NCBI GenBank assembly: GCA_009782405.1
Contig: WRJC01000001.1
Location: forward strand, 62,001-126,000
Direction: 5' to 3'
Origin: Oscillospiraceae bacterium
Lineage (GTDB): Bacteria; Bacillota_A; Clostridia; Oscillospirales; WRJC01
DNA length: 64,000 nt
A program made the translations under genes and the position numbers. The notes below the pieces were generated by a model. That model searched no databases, was not told the DNA's origin, and saw only the letters and a list, made by a program, of their open reading frames with translations. The first letter of the stretch is position 1. The number at the start of each line of letters is the position of its first letter. Positions 6,729-14,986 of this stretch are shown piece by piece.

Positions 6729-8375
6729 ATGAGCAAAATATTGATAATAGGCGGGGTAGCCGGAGGCGCGACGGCTGCCGCGCGTTTACGCAGATTAGAC
6801 GAACATGCGGAAATCATTATGTTTGAGCGCGGCGAATATATTTCTTTTGCCAACTGCGGTCTGCCGTATTATATAAGCGGAACAATTGACGACCGCGAAG
6901 ATTTGCTTTTGCAAACGCCTGAGAGTTTTCGCGGGCGGTATAACGTCGACGTGAGGGTTCAAAGCGAAGTGTTGGTCATTGACCGCGAAGCAAAAACAGT
7001 AACGGTGAAAAACAATCGAACGGGAGAGACCTATATTGAAAGATATGACAAATTGATATTGTCCCCCGGAGGTATGCCAATCAAGCCGCCGATAGAGGGA
7101 ATCGAATCAGGGCGCGTATTTACTTTGCGCAACGTGAATGATACCGACCGGATCAAAGATTATATAACGAAAAACCGTCCTGAAAACGCGGCAGTCATTG
7201 GCGGAGGTTTTATCGGGATTGAAATGGCGGAAAATCTGAAAGATGCGGGCCTGAATGTGAGCATTGTTGAATTATCCAGCCAGGTTATTGCTCCTCTGGA
7301 TATTGATATGGCTTGCGACGTGCATAATCATCTGCGCAAAAAAGGCGTTTCATTGTATCTGAACAACGGAGTACAGAAAATAACGGAAAAGAACGGCGGT
7401 TTAATTCTTGAGCTGCAAAATGGCGTATTGGAAACTGACATGTTGATTTTGGCCATCGGAGTCAAACCGGAAAGCAAACTCGCAAAAGACGCAGGATTGA
7501 CAATAAACGAACGCGGCGGAATTGTTGTTGACAAACGCATGCGGACGTCTGATGAAAATATATATGCCGTCGGGGACGCAGTAGAAGTGATTGATTTTGT
7601 TACGGGGCAGGCAGTCATGATTCCATTAGCCGGTCCCGCCAATAAACAAGCCCGGATTGCCGCCGATAATATTTGCGGCATACCGTCATCTGAATATGCA
7701 GGCACGCAAGGGTCGGCAGTTATAAAAGTCTTTGATATGACCGTCGCTTTTACCGGTATAAACGAGAAAACCGCGAAACGGCTCGGCATGAATTATGATA
7801 AAGTTTTTCTATGGTTGCCGGGCCATGCGGGGTATTACCCCGGTTCGCTCCCCATGTCTATGAAAATGATTTTTGAAAAAGAAAACGGTAAAATCTTGGG
7901 ATCGCAGATCGTCGGCTTCGACGGCGTTGATAAACGTTGCGATGTGCTGGCGGTGGCAATACGCGCAAAAATAACGGCTTACGACTTGACGCAACTCGAA
8001 TTATGCTATGCGCCGCCATATTCGTCGGCAAAAGACCCGGTGAACATGGCGGGTTACGCCATTGAAAATATACTTACAGGAAAAGTGAAAAATTTTCACT
8101 GGCATGATGTGGGCGCTTTGCCTCGAAACGGCAGCGTTATTTTGCTTGATGTGCGTAACCCGCAGGAAGCAGCGCAGGGGCGTATAGACGGATTTATCAA
8201 CATTCCATTGGATTCATTGAGAGAACGAATAGGGGAACTGGATAAATCGAAGCCTGTTTATGTGCATTGTCATAGTGGAATGCGCAGTTATATTGCCGCC
8301 CGTATATTGACGCAAAACGGATTTGATGTATATAATCTCAGCGGCGGGTATCGTTTATACAATGCCGTTAGATAA
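6729..8375 (+). CDS. CoA-disulfide reductase / NADH-dependent persulfide reductase with C-terminal rhodanese domain
   Basis: 548 residues. N-terminal FAD motif GGVAGGATAAARLRRL; single active Cys43 in FANCGLPYY, the hallmark of the CoADR class; second NAD-binding fold around VIGGGFIGIEMAENL; and the FAD segment YAVGDAVEV. The last ~90 residues are a rhodanese domain with active loop CHSGMRS (Cys514). This is the CoADR-Rhd architecture known to reduce CoA disulfide or CoA persulfide with NAD(P)H. It follows the stand-alone rhodanese by 21 bp. A role in redox or sulfur detoxification is inferred. Confidence 0.9.
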   Translation: MSKILIIGGVAGGATAAARLRRLDEHAEIIMFERGEYISFANCGLPYYISGTIDDREDLLLQTPESFRGRYNVDVRVQSEVLVIDREAKTVTVKNNRTGETYIERYDKLILSPGGMPIKPPIEGIESGRVFTLRNVNDTDRIKDYITKNRPENAAVIGGGFIGIEMAENLKDAGLNVSIVELSSQVIAPLDIDMACDVHNHLRKKGVSLYLNNGVQKITEKNGGLILELQNGVLETDMLILAIGVKPESKLAKDAGLTINERGGIVVDKRMRTSDENIYAVGDAVEVIDFVTGQAVMIPLAGPANKQARIAADNICGIPSSEYAGTQGSAVIKVFDMTVAFTGINEKTAKRLGMNYDKVFLWLPGHAGYYPGSLPMSMKMIFEKENGKILGSQIVGFDGVDKRCDVLAVAIRAKITAYDLTQLELCYAPPYSSAKDPVNMAGYAIENILTGKVKNFHWHDVGALPRNGSVILLDVRNPQEAAQGRIDGFINIPLDSLRERIGELDKSKPVYVHCHSGMRSYIAARILTQNGFDVYNLSGGYRLYNAVR

Positions 8376-8392
8376 GGTTCATCTAAAACCGG

Positions 8393-9211
8393 TTAGTCGT
8401 CGTAGTCCAAATACAGCCGATCCGATTCCCCGAGGTAATCCGCGTCGGCGGCGCCCGATGTTTTTATGTCCCTGTATGAGCCGCAGTTTTTGCACTCCAC
8501 GCGGACGCCTTGGGCCGATATGGTCAATATTCCGTCGAATTTTTTGCATTTGCATATTATCTTTTTTTGTTCGTGCTTATGCGATATTAGCGCCAAAATC
8601 TGCGCCGCGGCCTGATACGAACCTATCTTTATGTCCTTTATCTCGTCTATGGGCCACTCTTCGGTTTTTCCGCCCGCAGAACCCGGGTCAAAATCTTTGT
8701 TTATGTGCGCTATGAAACCCGGTTCTTTTTTTTCGTACCTGAAATCTTCTTCGTCGAAGTCGTCTTCGCCGTCCCAAAATTCGTCGTCATCGTCAAACAA
8801 AAAATCGTCGCCAAAGTCGTCCGCGTCGTCCATATCGTCCAATTCCTCAAATTCGCCGAAAGCTTTTATCAGCTCCTGCTCGTTTTTTTTCAGGGCGTTG
8901 TATACCCTGTTCCCTTTGCCGATAAAGCATATGTTCACTGCTGTGAATTTGCATGACAGCGCAAATAAATCCTTTTGGAAAAATGCCGCCGAGGACAATG
9001 CGAATGTATGCGGGTTTGGGCACATTATGCACGGGGCGGTTATCTGGTACTTATGGTTTTTTTGTATCTGCACCATGAGTTCGCTTCCCCCGCAAACGCA
9101 TTTCATCTTGACAAGATTTCCCTCCATGGTGAATATGTTTATCCTGTTGAGTATGGGCATCCCGCAATGCGGGCAGTGATAGCCCACCGTCGTATCCCTA
9201 TTTGCAATCAT
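8393..9211 (-). CDS. Uncharacterised zinc-ribbon protein with acidic linker
   Basis: 272 residues if started at the ATG at 9211, which overlaps the stop of the glycosylase gene (ATGA, 9208-9211); the longer frame to 9460 runs inside that gene. The N-terminus has CPHCG and CVCGG, then CIMC; the C-terminus has CKCKKF and CKNCGSYRD, so there are two separate cysteine clusters likely to bind zinc. Between them lies a strongly acidic stretch (~residues 125-165, almost all D/E). The architecture suggests a nucleic-acid or protein adaptor. Coupling to a DNA-repair gene hints at a DNA role, but function is unknown. Confidence 0.75.
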   Translation of the reverse strand: MIANRDTTVGYHCPHCGMPILNRINIFTMEGNLVKMKCVCGGSELMVQIQKNHKYQITAPCIMCPNPHTFALSSAAFFQKDLFALSCKFTAVNICFIGKGNRVYNALKKNEQELIKAFGEFEELDDMDDADDFGDDFLFDDDDEFWDGEDDFDEEDFRYEKKEPGFIAHINKDFDPGSAGGKTEEWPIDEIKDIKIGSYQAAAQILALISHKHEQKKIICKCKKFDGILTISAQGVRVECKNCGSYRDIKTSGAADADYLGESDRLYLDYDD

Positions 9212-10050
9212 GATCCGCCAGCTCCTTTTTCCCTTTCGTAATAAAACAGATATGCGTTCGCAATCCCCGCATATTCCCCGAAAATTCCCATGTAGTCCAT
9301 ATCGCCGTAATATTTCGCCAATACCTTTTTTATCCAGACATCGACCGGAAAAGCTTCCAGTTTGTTGTATGCAAACAGCAGGGCGCAGGCGGAAACTTTG
9401 TCGCCCACGCCTTTTATGCGCTTGAGGTACCCGGCTCCTTCCCCCACGCCCATTTTCCAAATCGAATCGAGGTCGATTTCGCCCGAAGCCACCTTTTTTG
9501 CCGCATCCAAAATATACTTTGCCCGAAAGCCGGACCTTATAGCGTCGAGCTCGCGCAGATCCAAACCCGCGATTTTTTCCGCTTTCGGGAAGGAAAAACA
9601 GGCTTTTTTGCCGCAGTCGATTTTATCGCCGAAATTTTCGCAAAGGCTCTCGATTATTTTTTTTATCCTCGGGATATTGTTGTTTTGGCTGATGATAAAA
9701 GAAATCAGGCATTCGAATGGTTCCTGCTTCAATATCCTGATCCCGGGGCAAAAATCCGAAGCCCGCTTCAATGTTTCGTCACGCCTCAAAGTCTCAAATA
9801 TCTTTTTGTAATCCCTGCCCACGTCAAAATAATCGCGCCAAATGCCAAAAAAATCTTCGGGGCTCGCATCCAAAAATATTTTGTTTCCCTTTTGGGAAAC
9901 CGACAGATATTTTCCATAGGCCACCCCCTCGAATTCGCCTTCGCCGGTTTGGTTGAAGCGAAAGCATTGGCCGCAGCCGAAAATATCTGAAAAATCGAAG
10001 TTTTCCAAATTTTCTATGGCTATCCTGTTTCCCAATTCAAAAATTTCCAC
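9208..10050 (-). CDS. OGG1-type HhH-GPD DNA glycosylase
   Basis: 280 residues, the usual length of 8-oxoguanine/N-glycosylases. The AlkA-like N-terminal domain (CGQCFRFNQ) precedes the helix-hairpin-helix LKRIKGVGDKVSACALL with catalytic Lys218 and the essential Asp237 in FPVDVWIKK. These residues mark a bifunctional glycosylase/AP lyase that excises 8-oxoG-type lesions. No ATG is available at the N-terminus; GTG at 10048-10050 is the best start, with a weak AGGG upstream. It is coupled by ATGA to the zinc-ribbon gene. Confidence 0.85.
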   Translation of the reverse strand: MEIFELGNRIAIENLENFDFSDIFGCGQCFRFNQTGEGEFEGVAYGKYLSVSQKGNKIFLDASPEDFFGIWRDYFDVGRDYKKIFETLRRDETLKRASDFCPGIRILKQEPFECLISFIISQNNNIPRIKKIIESLCENFGDKIDCGKKACFSFPKAEKIAGLDLRELDAIRSGFRAKYILDAAKKVASGEIDLDSIWKMGVGEGAGYLKRIKGVGDKVSACALLFAYNKLEAFPVDVWIKKVLAKYYGDMDYMGIFGEYAGIANAYLFYYEREKGAGGS

Positions 10051-10067
10051 GATAATCTAATTAACCC

Positions 10068-10096
10068 TTGACTATTTTCGGTTTTTGTAATACAAT
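10068..10096 (+). promoter_or_regulatory. Promoter of the DUF6062-like gene
   Basis: -35 TTGACT (10068-10073) and -10 TACAAT (10091-10096) with a 17-bp spacer, about 48 bp before the ATG, in the divergent gap with the glycosylase. Confidence 0.7.
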
Positions 10097-10144
10097 GATA
10101 AGGCGTGAAGCGCAATTCATTCAAAACTTAAAAGGAATATTTAT

Positions 10145-10822
10145 ATGGTCGAAACTATATACACGATACCGGTAAATGAGGCTTTCGATTTGTATTCGGG
10201 GTGCCCGGTGTGCTCGCTGTACAAAAAGCTCGAGGAAACCGAATTGGAAACGATACTCGGGGGGGCCATGATGGAGCCCGACATCAGGATCGAAACCAAC
10301 AAAAAGGGTTTCTGCGGCACCCACTACGGAATGATGTTCGAAATGAAGAACCGCCTCGGCCTTGCGCTCATAATCGAGAGCCACCTCTCGCTGGGCATAC
10401 TCAAAACGTTGAATGGCGGATTATTCGATTCCGGCAAAGGCAAAAAGCTCGAAAAACAGTCGCAGAGCTGCTACATATGCGGCAAAATTGAGCATTCGCT
10501 CACAAAAATGCTCGAAAACGCCGCCTATTTGTGGGAGCGGGAAAAAGAATTCCGGGAAAAGCTGTCGAATCAGCCCTATTTTTGCCTCGGCCACTATGCG
10601 GACTTGCTCTATGCGGCCTCATGCTCGATGCCAAAAAAGCGGTATGCGGAATTTGCGGGCGAATGCGACAGGTTGATGGCGGGCTATTGCGAAAAACTTT
10701 TGGCCGATGTCACTTGGTTCACCAAAAAATTCGACTACAGGAACGAAAACGAACCTTGGGGCGATTCGAAGGACGCAGTGGAGCGGGCGATCAGATTTTT
10801 GTCGGGTGCGCGAAGATTATGA
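10145..10822 (+). CDS. DUF6062-family-like cysteine-rich protein
   Basis: 225 residues. Conserved-looking blocks are CPVCSLYKKLEE near residue 20, AMMEPDIRIETNKKGFCGTH, LGLALIIESHL, CYICGKIEH and FCLGHY. The paired CxxC and C..H groups suggest one or two metal sites. I recognise the pattern as that of DUF6062, a Clostridia family of unknown function. It is a single-gene unit with its own promoter and converges on rex, with 6 bp of overlap at the 3' ends. Confidence 0.75.
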   Translation: MVETIYTIPVNEAFDLYSGCPVCSLYKKLEETELETILGGAMMEPDIRIETNKKGFCGTHYGMMFEMKNRLGLALIIESHLSLGILKTLNGGLFDSGKGKKLEKQSQSCYICGKIEHSLTKMLENAAYLWEREKEFREKLSNQPYFCLGHYADLLYAASCSMPKKRYAEFAGECDRLMAGYCEKLLADVTWFTKKFDYRNENEPWGDSKDAVERAIRFLSGARRL

Positions 10823-11464
10823 ATTGTTCAGCTGCTGGCAGAGCATCATCAATGAGTCGCCCATGTGTATGTTTTGCACTTTGACGTCGGGTTTTTCGAT
10901 TTTCAACTCCATGTTCGAAAAATTCCAGAAGCCTTTGACCCCCGCCTCGGCCAGCATTTCCGCCACGGGCTTTGTTTCGTCCTTTGGCAGCGTCAGGACT
11001 GCTATGTCCACTTCGTTTTCGCGGCAGTATTGCGCCGCCCCCTTTATGTCCATGACCGAAAGCCCCGCTATTTTTCTGCCTATCACTTTGGGGTTTATGT
11101 CAAAAAGAGCCATAAGCGCCACTCCGCGCTTGGTGAATATGCCGCTTTTTGAGAGCGTGGTGCCTAAATTGCCCGCCCCGGCGACTACCGCCGAAAAGCC
11201 GCGCTTCACCCCGAGTATGCGCCCTATCTCATCGTGAAGCTGCTCTATGTTATAGCCGTAGCCCTGCTGCCCGAAGCCGCCGAAACAATTGAGGTCTTGG
11301 CGTATCTGCGAGGCGGTCACCGCCATGAGCTTGGATAATTCTTCCGAAGATATCTTGCATTTTTCATTTCTGAGCAAATCCGACAGGTACCGGTAATATC
11401 TCGGCAAGCGGTTTTTTACCGCGGGCGATATTTTTTTGGAGGCTTCGTTTTGGTTTTGCGTCAT
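10817..11464 (-). CDS. rex: Redox-sensing transcriptional repressor Rex
   Basis: 215 residues. The N-terminal winged helix (residues ~12-70) has RLPRYYRYLSDL and SSEELSKLMAVTASQIRQDL. A Rossmann domain begins at VVAGAGNLGTTL, with the GAGNLG dinucleotide motif at 96-101, and binds NADH/NAD+. Rex represses anaerobic and fermentative genes when NADH is low. It is the last gene of a minus-strand operon. A Rex-type operator lies at the head of that operon (14794-14811), so feedback control through NADH/NAD+ is plausible. Confidence 0.95.
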   Translation of the reverse strand: MTQNQNEASKKISPAVKNRLPRYYRYLSDLLRNEKCKISSEELSKLMAVTASQIRQDLNCFGGFGQQGYGYNIEQLHDEIGRILGVKRGFSAVVAGAGNLGTTLSKSGIFTKRGVALMALFDINPKVIGRKIAGLSVMDIKGAAQYCRENEVDIAVLTLPKDETKPVAEMLAEAGVKGFWNFSNMELKIEKPDVKVQNIHMGDSLMMLCQQLNNS

Positions 11465-11480
11465 AATTTTAAAATAATCC

Positions 11481-12674
11481 TTACATTTGATTTTTCGCCG
11501 AATAAATCGTCTCTTTCACATAATCCCCGAATTGCTCGCAGGTAGCCCCCGTTTCGCGGTTGGTCATCACGAGCTTTTTTTCCTCGATTGTGCAGATGTC
11601 GAGCGCGCGCTCGAGTTTCGCGGCCTCGGCCTTGTATCCGATGTGCTCCAAAAGCATGACGGACGCCCTGAGCATCGAGCAGGGATTTGCGTATTTCGCC
11701 CTGCCTTCTTTGATCATGCGCGGCGCGGTGCCGTGTATCGCCTCGAACATCGCGTATTTTTTGCCGATGTTCGCCGAGCCCGCAGTCCCCACGCCTCCCT
11801 GGATCGCCGCCGCCTCGTCTGTCAGTATGTCGCCGTAAAGGTTGGGCAGGATAAATACCTTGAAGTCGCGCCGGCGGCTCTCGTTGATCAAGTCCGCCGT
11901 CATGATGTCCACTATCCAGTCCGTGGTCTTTATATCCGGATACTCTTTGGCTATATTTTGGCAGATATTCAAAAATTTGCCGTCGGTGGTCTTGATCACG
12001 TTCGCTTTGGTCACGATGGTCACGTGGTCTTTGTTGTTGTTTTTCGCGAATTCATATGCCAGCCTGGCGATCCTGTTCGTCCCTTCGGTGGTGGTCACGG
12101 CGAAATCCACGGACAGATCATCGGTGACATTTACGCCTTGGCTGCCCACCGCATAGGCTCCTTCGGTGTTTTCCCTGAAAAAAGTCCAGTCGATGCCTAA
12201 GCCGGGGACTTTCACGGGGCGCACATTGGCGAACAAATCGAGCGCCTTGCGCATCGATACGTTCGCGCTCTCGATATTGGGCCTGCCGTCCCCCGCCTGC
12301 GGGGTTTCGGTCGGGGCCTTCAATATGACATGGCAAGCCTTCAGATCTTTTTGCACGTCGTCGGGTATCGATTTGCCTTTTGCGATCCTGTTTTCGAGCG
12401 TCAGCCCCTCTATCGTCTTGAATTCGACCCTGCCGGACTTTATTTCCCCCGCGAGCAGAAATTCCAGAACATCCCGGGAAACCGAGCTTATCATCGGGCC
12501 GATTCCGTCGCCGCTGCATACGCCTATGATGATTTTATCGAGTTTGGCGTAATCGGTGAAATCCCCCGCGGCGTTTATTTCATCAACCCGCTCGAGCTGC
12601 GAATACAGAAGCCCGGCGAATTTTTCGGCGGCCGATTCCACCGCCTGTTTTCTTTTTTCGTCATTTGCCGTCAT
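11481..12674 (-). CDS. Isocitrate/isopropylmalate dehydrogenase family, probably isocitrate dehydrogenase
   Basis: 397 residues. Family hallmarks: GDGIGPMI, RPNIESANVSMRKALDLFANVRPV, the substrate-loop motif FRENTEGAYA and the metal-binding YGDILTDEAAA. The phosphate-binding and 'ENTEG' features favour isocitrate over isopropylmalate as substrate; no leu genes are nearby. The N-terminal ~45 residues before IIIGVCSGDG are an extension of the type found in Clostridia homologues. It lies 16 bp upstream of rex, so this 2-oxoglutarate/NAD(P)H-producing step is probably co-transcribed with the NADH sensor. Coenzyme preference is not assignable. Confidence 0.85.
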   Translation of the reverse strand: MTANDEKRKQAVESAAEKFAGLLYSQLERVDEINAAGDFTDYAKLDKIIIGVCSGDGIGPMISSVSRDVLEFLLAGEIKSGRVEFKTIEGLTLENRIAKGKSIPDDVQKDLKACHVILKAPTETPQAGDGRPNIESANVSMRKALDLFANVRPVKVPGLGIDWTFFRENTEGAYAVGSQGVNVTDDLSVDFAVTTTEGTNRIARLAYEFAKNNNKDHVTIVTKANVIKTTDGKFLNICQNIAKEYPDIKTTDWIVDIMTADLINESRRRDFKVFILPNLYGDILTDEAAAIQGGVGTAGSANIGKKYAMFEAIHGTAPRMIKEGRAKYANPCSMLRASVMLLEHIGYKAEAAKLERALDICTIEEKKLVMTNRETGATCEQFGDYVKETIYSAKNQM

Positions 12675-12801
12675 TTTTTTCTCCCTTTTTCAATATTTTC
12701 ATCAAATTTGCCTCATTGATATGCAAAAAGCGCGTTTTTTCGCGACTTATCCACAATATCAACAGATTATCCCGCAAAAAACTGTGGATAACTCGCCCTT
12801 T
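12675..12801. promoter_or_regulatory. tsaD-icd gap with two inverted DnaA-box sequences
   Basis: This 127-bp gap holds TTATCCACA at 12747-12755 and its inverse TGTGGATAA at 12783-12791, both exact matches to the strict DnaA-box consensus, 27 bp apart. Nearby CGCG-TTTTTT-CGCG could form a weak hairpin behind tsaD. Whether DnaA binds here is unknown. Confidence 0.45.
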
Positions 12802-13815
12802 TCAGCCCCAATCCGCAGAGGCGTATGCATTTTGGCCAAGCCCCGCTTCATTGCCCGCTTTCAATTCGTAATACCCCTGCGCGGCTATCATTGCCGCATT
12901 GTCCCCGCAATATTTTTTGTCGGGGACATGGAGGTTTACATTCATTTCCCCGCATAAATTTTTCAAAGCTTCCCTTATATCGGAGTTTGCCATGACCCCC
13001 CCCGCGCAGACCAAAGACTTGTGTTTCGTTTTTTCCAATGCGAGCTTTATGCGCGAACAGATGGAAAATACTATGTTTTCGGTGAAGGAGGCGGCTATGT
13101 CGCGCCTGTCCTTTTCGGTCAGTTCGCCGTTTTTTTGCTTTATGGAGTTTATGTGGTTTATGACATGGGTCTTTACCCCTGAAAAGGAAAAATCGAGATC
13201 GGAGCCGACCACTTTGGCATGGGGGATTTTGAAACTGCGGCCGTCGCCCTGCGCGGCGTATTTTTCCATCGCGGCCCCTCCGGGGTAGCCCAGGCCCATC
13301 GCCCTCGCCGTTTTGTCGAATGCCTCGCCCGCCGCGTCGTCGCGGGTCATGCCCAGGACCGCAAATTTCGTATGCGTTTCAACTTCCATTATCGAAGTGT
13401 GCCCTCCCGACGCCACAAATGCCAAAAACGGCGGCGTTGGCCCTTTATGCCCTAAATAGGCGGCGGCCACATGGCCTTTTATGTGGTTTACCGGGACAAA
13501 CGGCAAATTTTGCCTGTATGCCAGGGCTTTTCCAAAATTCAGCCCCACCAGCAGCGCCCCTATGAGCCCCGGGGCGTATGCGGCGGCAACCGCGCCGAGA
13601 TCCGCAAGGGAGGCATTCGCCTCTTTCAACGCATTTTCGCAGAGCGGATAAATCGCTTCCGTGTGCGCCCGCGAGGCGATTTCGGGCACGACTCCCCCAT
13701 ATCTGGCGTGGATTTCGGCTTGCGACAAAACAATGTTCGACAATGCCGCGCCTCCGTCCGAAACCACGGAGGCCGAAGTCTCATCGCAGGATGATTCAAT
13801 TCCGAGCACCAACAT
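12802..13815 (-). CDS. tsaD: tRNA N6-threonylcarbamoyladenosine transferase TsaD
   Basis: 337 residues, full length for TsaD/Kae1. The ASKHA-fold start LGIESSCDETSASVV, metal-binding histidines in VNHIKGHVAAAY (H111, H115), the GGHTSI motif and the C-terminal CGDNAAMIA are all present. The enzyme transfers threonylcarbamoyl to A37 of ANN-decoding tRNAs, together with TsaB and TsaE, which are not in this window. It follows rimI by 6 bp in the operon, a common bacterial arrangement. Confidence 0.96.
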   Translation of the reverse strand: MLVLGIESSCDETSASVVSDGGAALSNIVLSQAEIHARYGGVVPEIASRAHTEAIYPLCENALKEANASLADLGAVAAAYAPGLIGALLVGLNFGKALAYRQNLPFVPVNHIKGHVAAAYLGHKGPTPPFLAFVASGGHTSIMEVETHTKFAVLGMTRDDAAGEAFDKTARAMGLGYPGGAAMEKYAAQGDGRSFKIPHAKVVGSDLDFSFSGVKTHVINHINSIKQKNGELTEKDRRDIAASFTENIVFSICSRIKLALEKTKHKSLVCAGGVMANSDIREALKNLCGEMNVNLHVPDKKYCGDNAAMIAAQGYYELKAGNEAGLGQNAYASADWG

Positions 13816-13821
13816 TTTCGA

Positions 13822-14268
13822 TTAAATCCTCACACTCATCAATGCCGCGTCCTCTTTGGGATTCGAGTAATAATTTTTCCTGAAGCCGTCTATTCCAAAC
13901 CCCAGTTTTTTGTACAGCCCGAGCGCGGCGGAATTCGAGCGCCTTACTTCCAAGAGCAGCCTTTCGGTTTTTTCGGCTTTCGCATATTCGAAAAGGGCGC
14001 AAAACAATCCCGTCGCGATTTTTTTGCGGCGTTTCGATTTCGCCACCGCTATGTTCAATATTTCGATTTCGGGGGGCATGCGCCGCGCGATCAGGTATCC
14101 CGCCACTTCCGCGCCGTCGATGGCGGCGAATCCCATGTAATGCGGGCTGGCAAATATCGCGGCAAAAGACTGTTTGCTCCACGGATCGCCGAAACTTTCG
14201 GTTTCGATTTCGAATATGGGTTCGATGTGCCCAAAGGAAAGCGGCAAAATCTCAGCCATTTTCAACAC
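13822..14268 (-). CDS. rimI: Ribosomal-protein-alanine N-acetyltransferase RimI
   Basis: 148 residues forming one GNAT domain: ESFGDPWSKQSF near the N-terminus, the beta4-alpha3 acetyl-CoA loop EILNIAVAKSKRRKKIATGL and the C-terminal LLLEVRRSNSAALGLYKKLGF followed by NYY, the RimI signature. In Escherichia coli RimI acetylates ribosomal protein S18; bacterial homologues often sit beside tsaD as here. The start overlaps the phosphatase gene by 7 bp, so translation is coupled. Confidence 0.9.
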   Translation of the reverse strand: MLKMAEILPLSFGHIEPIFEIETESFGDPWSKQSFAAIFASPHYMGFAAIDGAEVAGYLIARRMPPEIEILNIAVAKSKRRKKIATGLFCALFEYAKAEKTERLLLEVRRSNSAALGLYKKLGFGIDGFRKNYYSNPKEDAALMSVRI

Positions 14269-14714
14269 GCTTCTTCTGCCATGCGGTCGATTATCGCGTC
14301 CACGGATTCCTTTATCCCCTCAAAACATTTCCCATAATCATCCAGGCTCCCCCCATATGGGTCGCCGATATCCTGCGGCATGCAAAATATTTTTTCGGCG
14401 AATTCCGGGAATTGCCCTTTGAGCGCGGCCGCATGGCGGGCCGTCATCCCGTAAACGAAGCCATTGGCTTTTATGAGCTTCTTGTCGGCTTGTTTCGATT
14501 TGTGGCCCTCGCAAGCGATATTTTCCGATTCTAAGATTTTTGCCGCATTTGGGGAAATCGGGCTGCCCGGGTTCGCATAGAGCCCGCACGAATCCGCCGC
14601 CATTTCGATTTTGCCGCCGAATTTTCGCATTTCGCTGTTGAAATAATATTCGGCCATGGCCGACCTGCACGTATTGGCCGTGCAAACAAACAAAACCTTG
14701 AAGCGAGTTTCCAT
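14262..14714 (-). CDS. Low-molecular-weight protein arginine/tyrosine phosphatase (YwlE/Wzb type)
   Basis: 150 residues. The P-loop CTANTCRS (Cys11, Arg17) and the general-acid motif DPYGG (Asp118) are intact. The Thr at the third loop position (CTANTCRS) matches the YwlE-type arginine phosphatase loop (CTGNTCRS) better than the tyrosine phosphatase loop, but a protein-tyrosine role cannot be excluded; no McsB kinase is in the window. It is the first gene of the phosphatase-rimI-tsaD-icd-rex operon, behind a Rex-like operator. Confidence 0.88.
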   Translation of the reverse strand: METRFKVLFVCTANTCRSAMAEYYFNSEMRKFGGKIEMAADSCGLYANPGSPISPNAAKILESENIACEGHKSKQADKKLIKANGFVYGMTARHAAALKGQFPEFAEKIFCMPQDIGDPYGGSLDDYGKCFEGIKESVDAIIDRMAEEAC

Positions 14715-14749
14715 AAACGTTTATCCCCCGGAGCCGATCGTTTGCATAT

Positions 14750-14778
14750 ATTATACACGATATGGGGTTTTATTGCAA
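14750..14778 (-). promoter_or_regulatory. Promoter of the phosphatase-rimI-tsaD-icd-rex operon
   Basis: On the minus strand, -35 TTGCAA (14778-14773) and -10 TATAAT (14755-14750) with a 17-bp spacer, ~35 bp before the ATG. A second TTGACA lies further upstream within the Rex-like operator (14800-14795) with a poorer -10 (TGCAAT) 17 bp on. Confidence 0.7.
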
Positions 14779-14793
14779 CAAAAACATTCCATA

Positions 14794-14811
14794 TTGTCAA
14801 AAAATTAACAA
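14794..14811. promoter_or_regulatory. Candidate Rex operator
   Basis: TTGTCAA-AAAA-TTAACAA matches the clostridial Rex consensus TTGTTAANNNNTTAACAA at 13 of 14 fixed positions. It lies just upstream of the promoter of an operon whose last gene is rex, and it overlaps an alternative TTGACA -35. Confidence 0.65.
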
Positions 14812-14923
14812 TTGCGGGCGTTTGCCATAAATATTCGATTTTCGCGTGAAAACCGGTTATCGCAAAAATCGAAAAAAATTTTCTTTGGCCAAATAAAAAA
14901 TATTGACATCATGATAAGCAAAA

Positions 14924-14964
14924 CAAAAAGAGTTGGGCGTCAAAAAGGTGCCCAACTCTTTTTG
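14924..14964 (-). terminator. Terminator of the URO-D-family gene
   Basis: A perfect 15-bp stem (14924-14938 with 14950-14964) and 11-nt loop, with T-runs on both outer sides, 22 bp past the stop of the minus-strand URO-D gene. It is symmetrical, so it could stop transcription from either side. Confidence 0.85.
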
Positions 14965-14986
14965 TCCAACTTTATTTAACCAAGCC

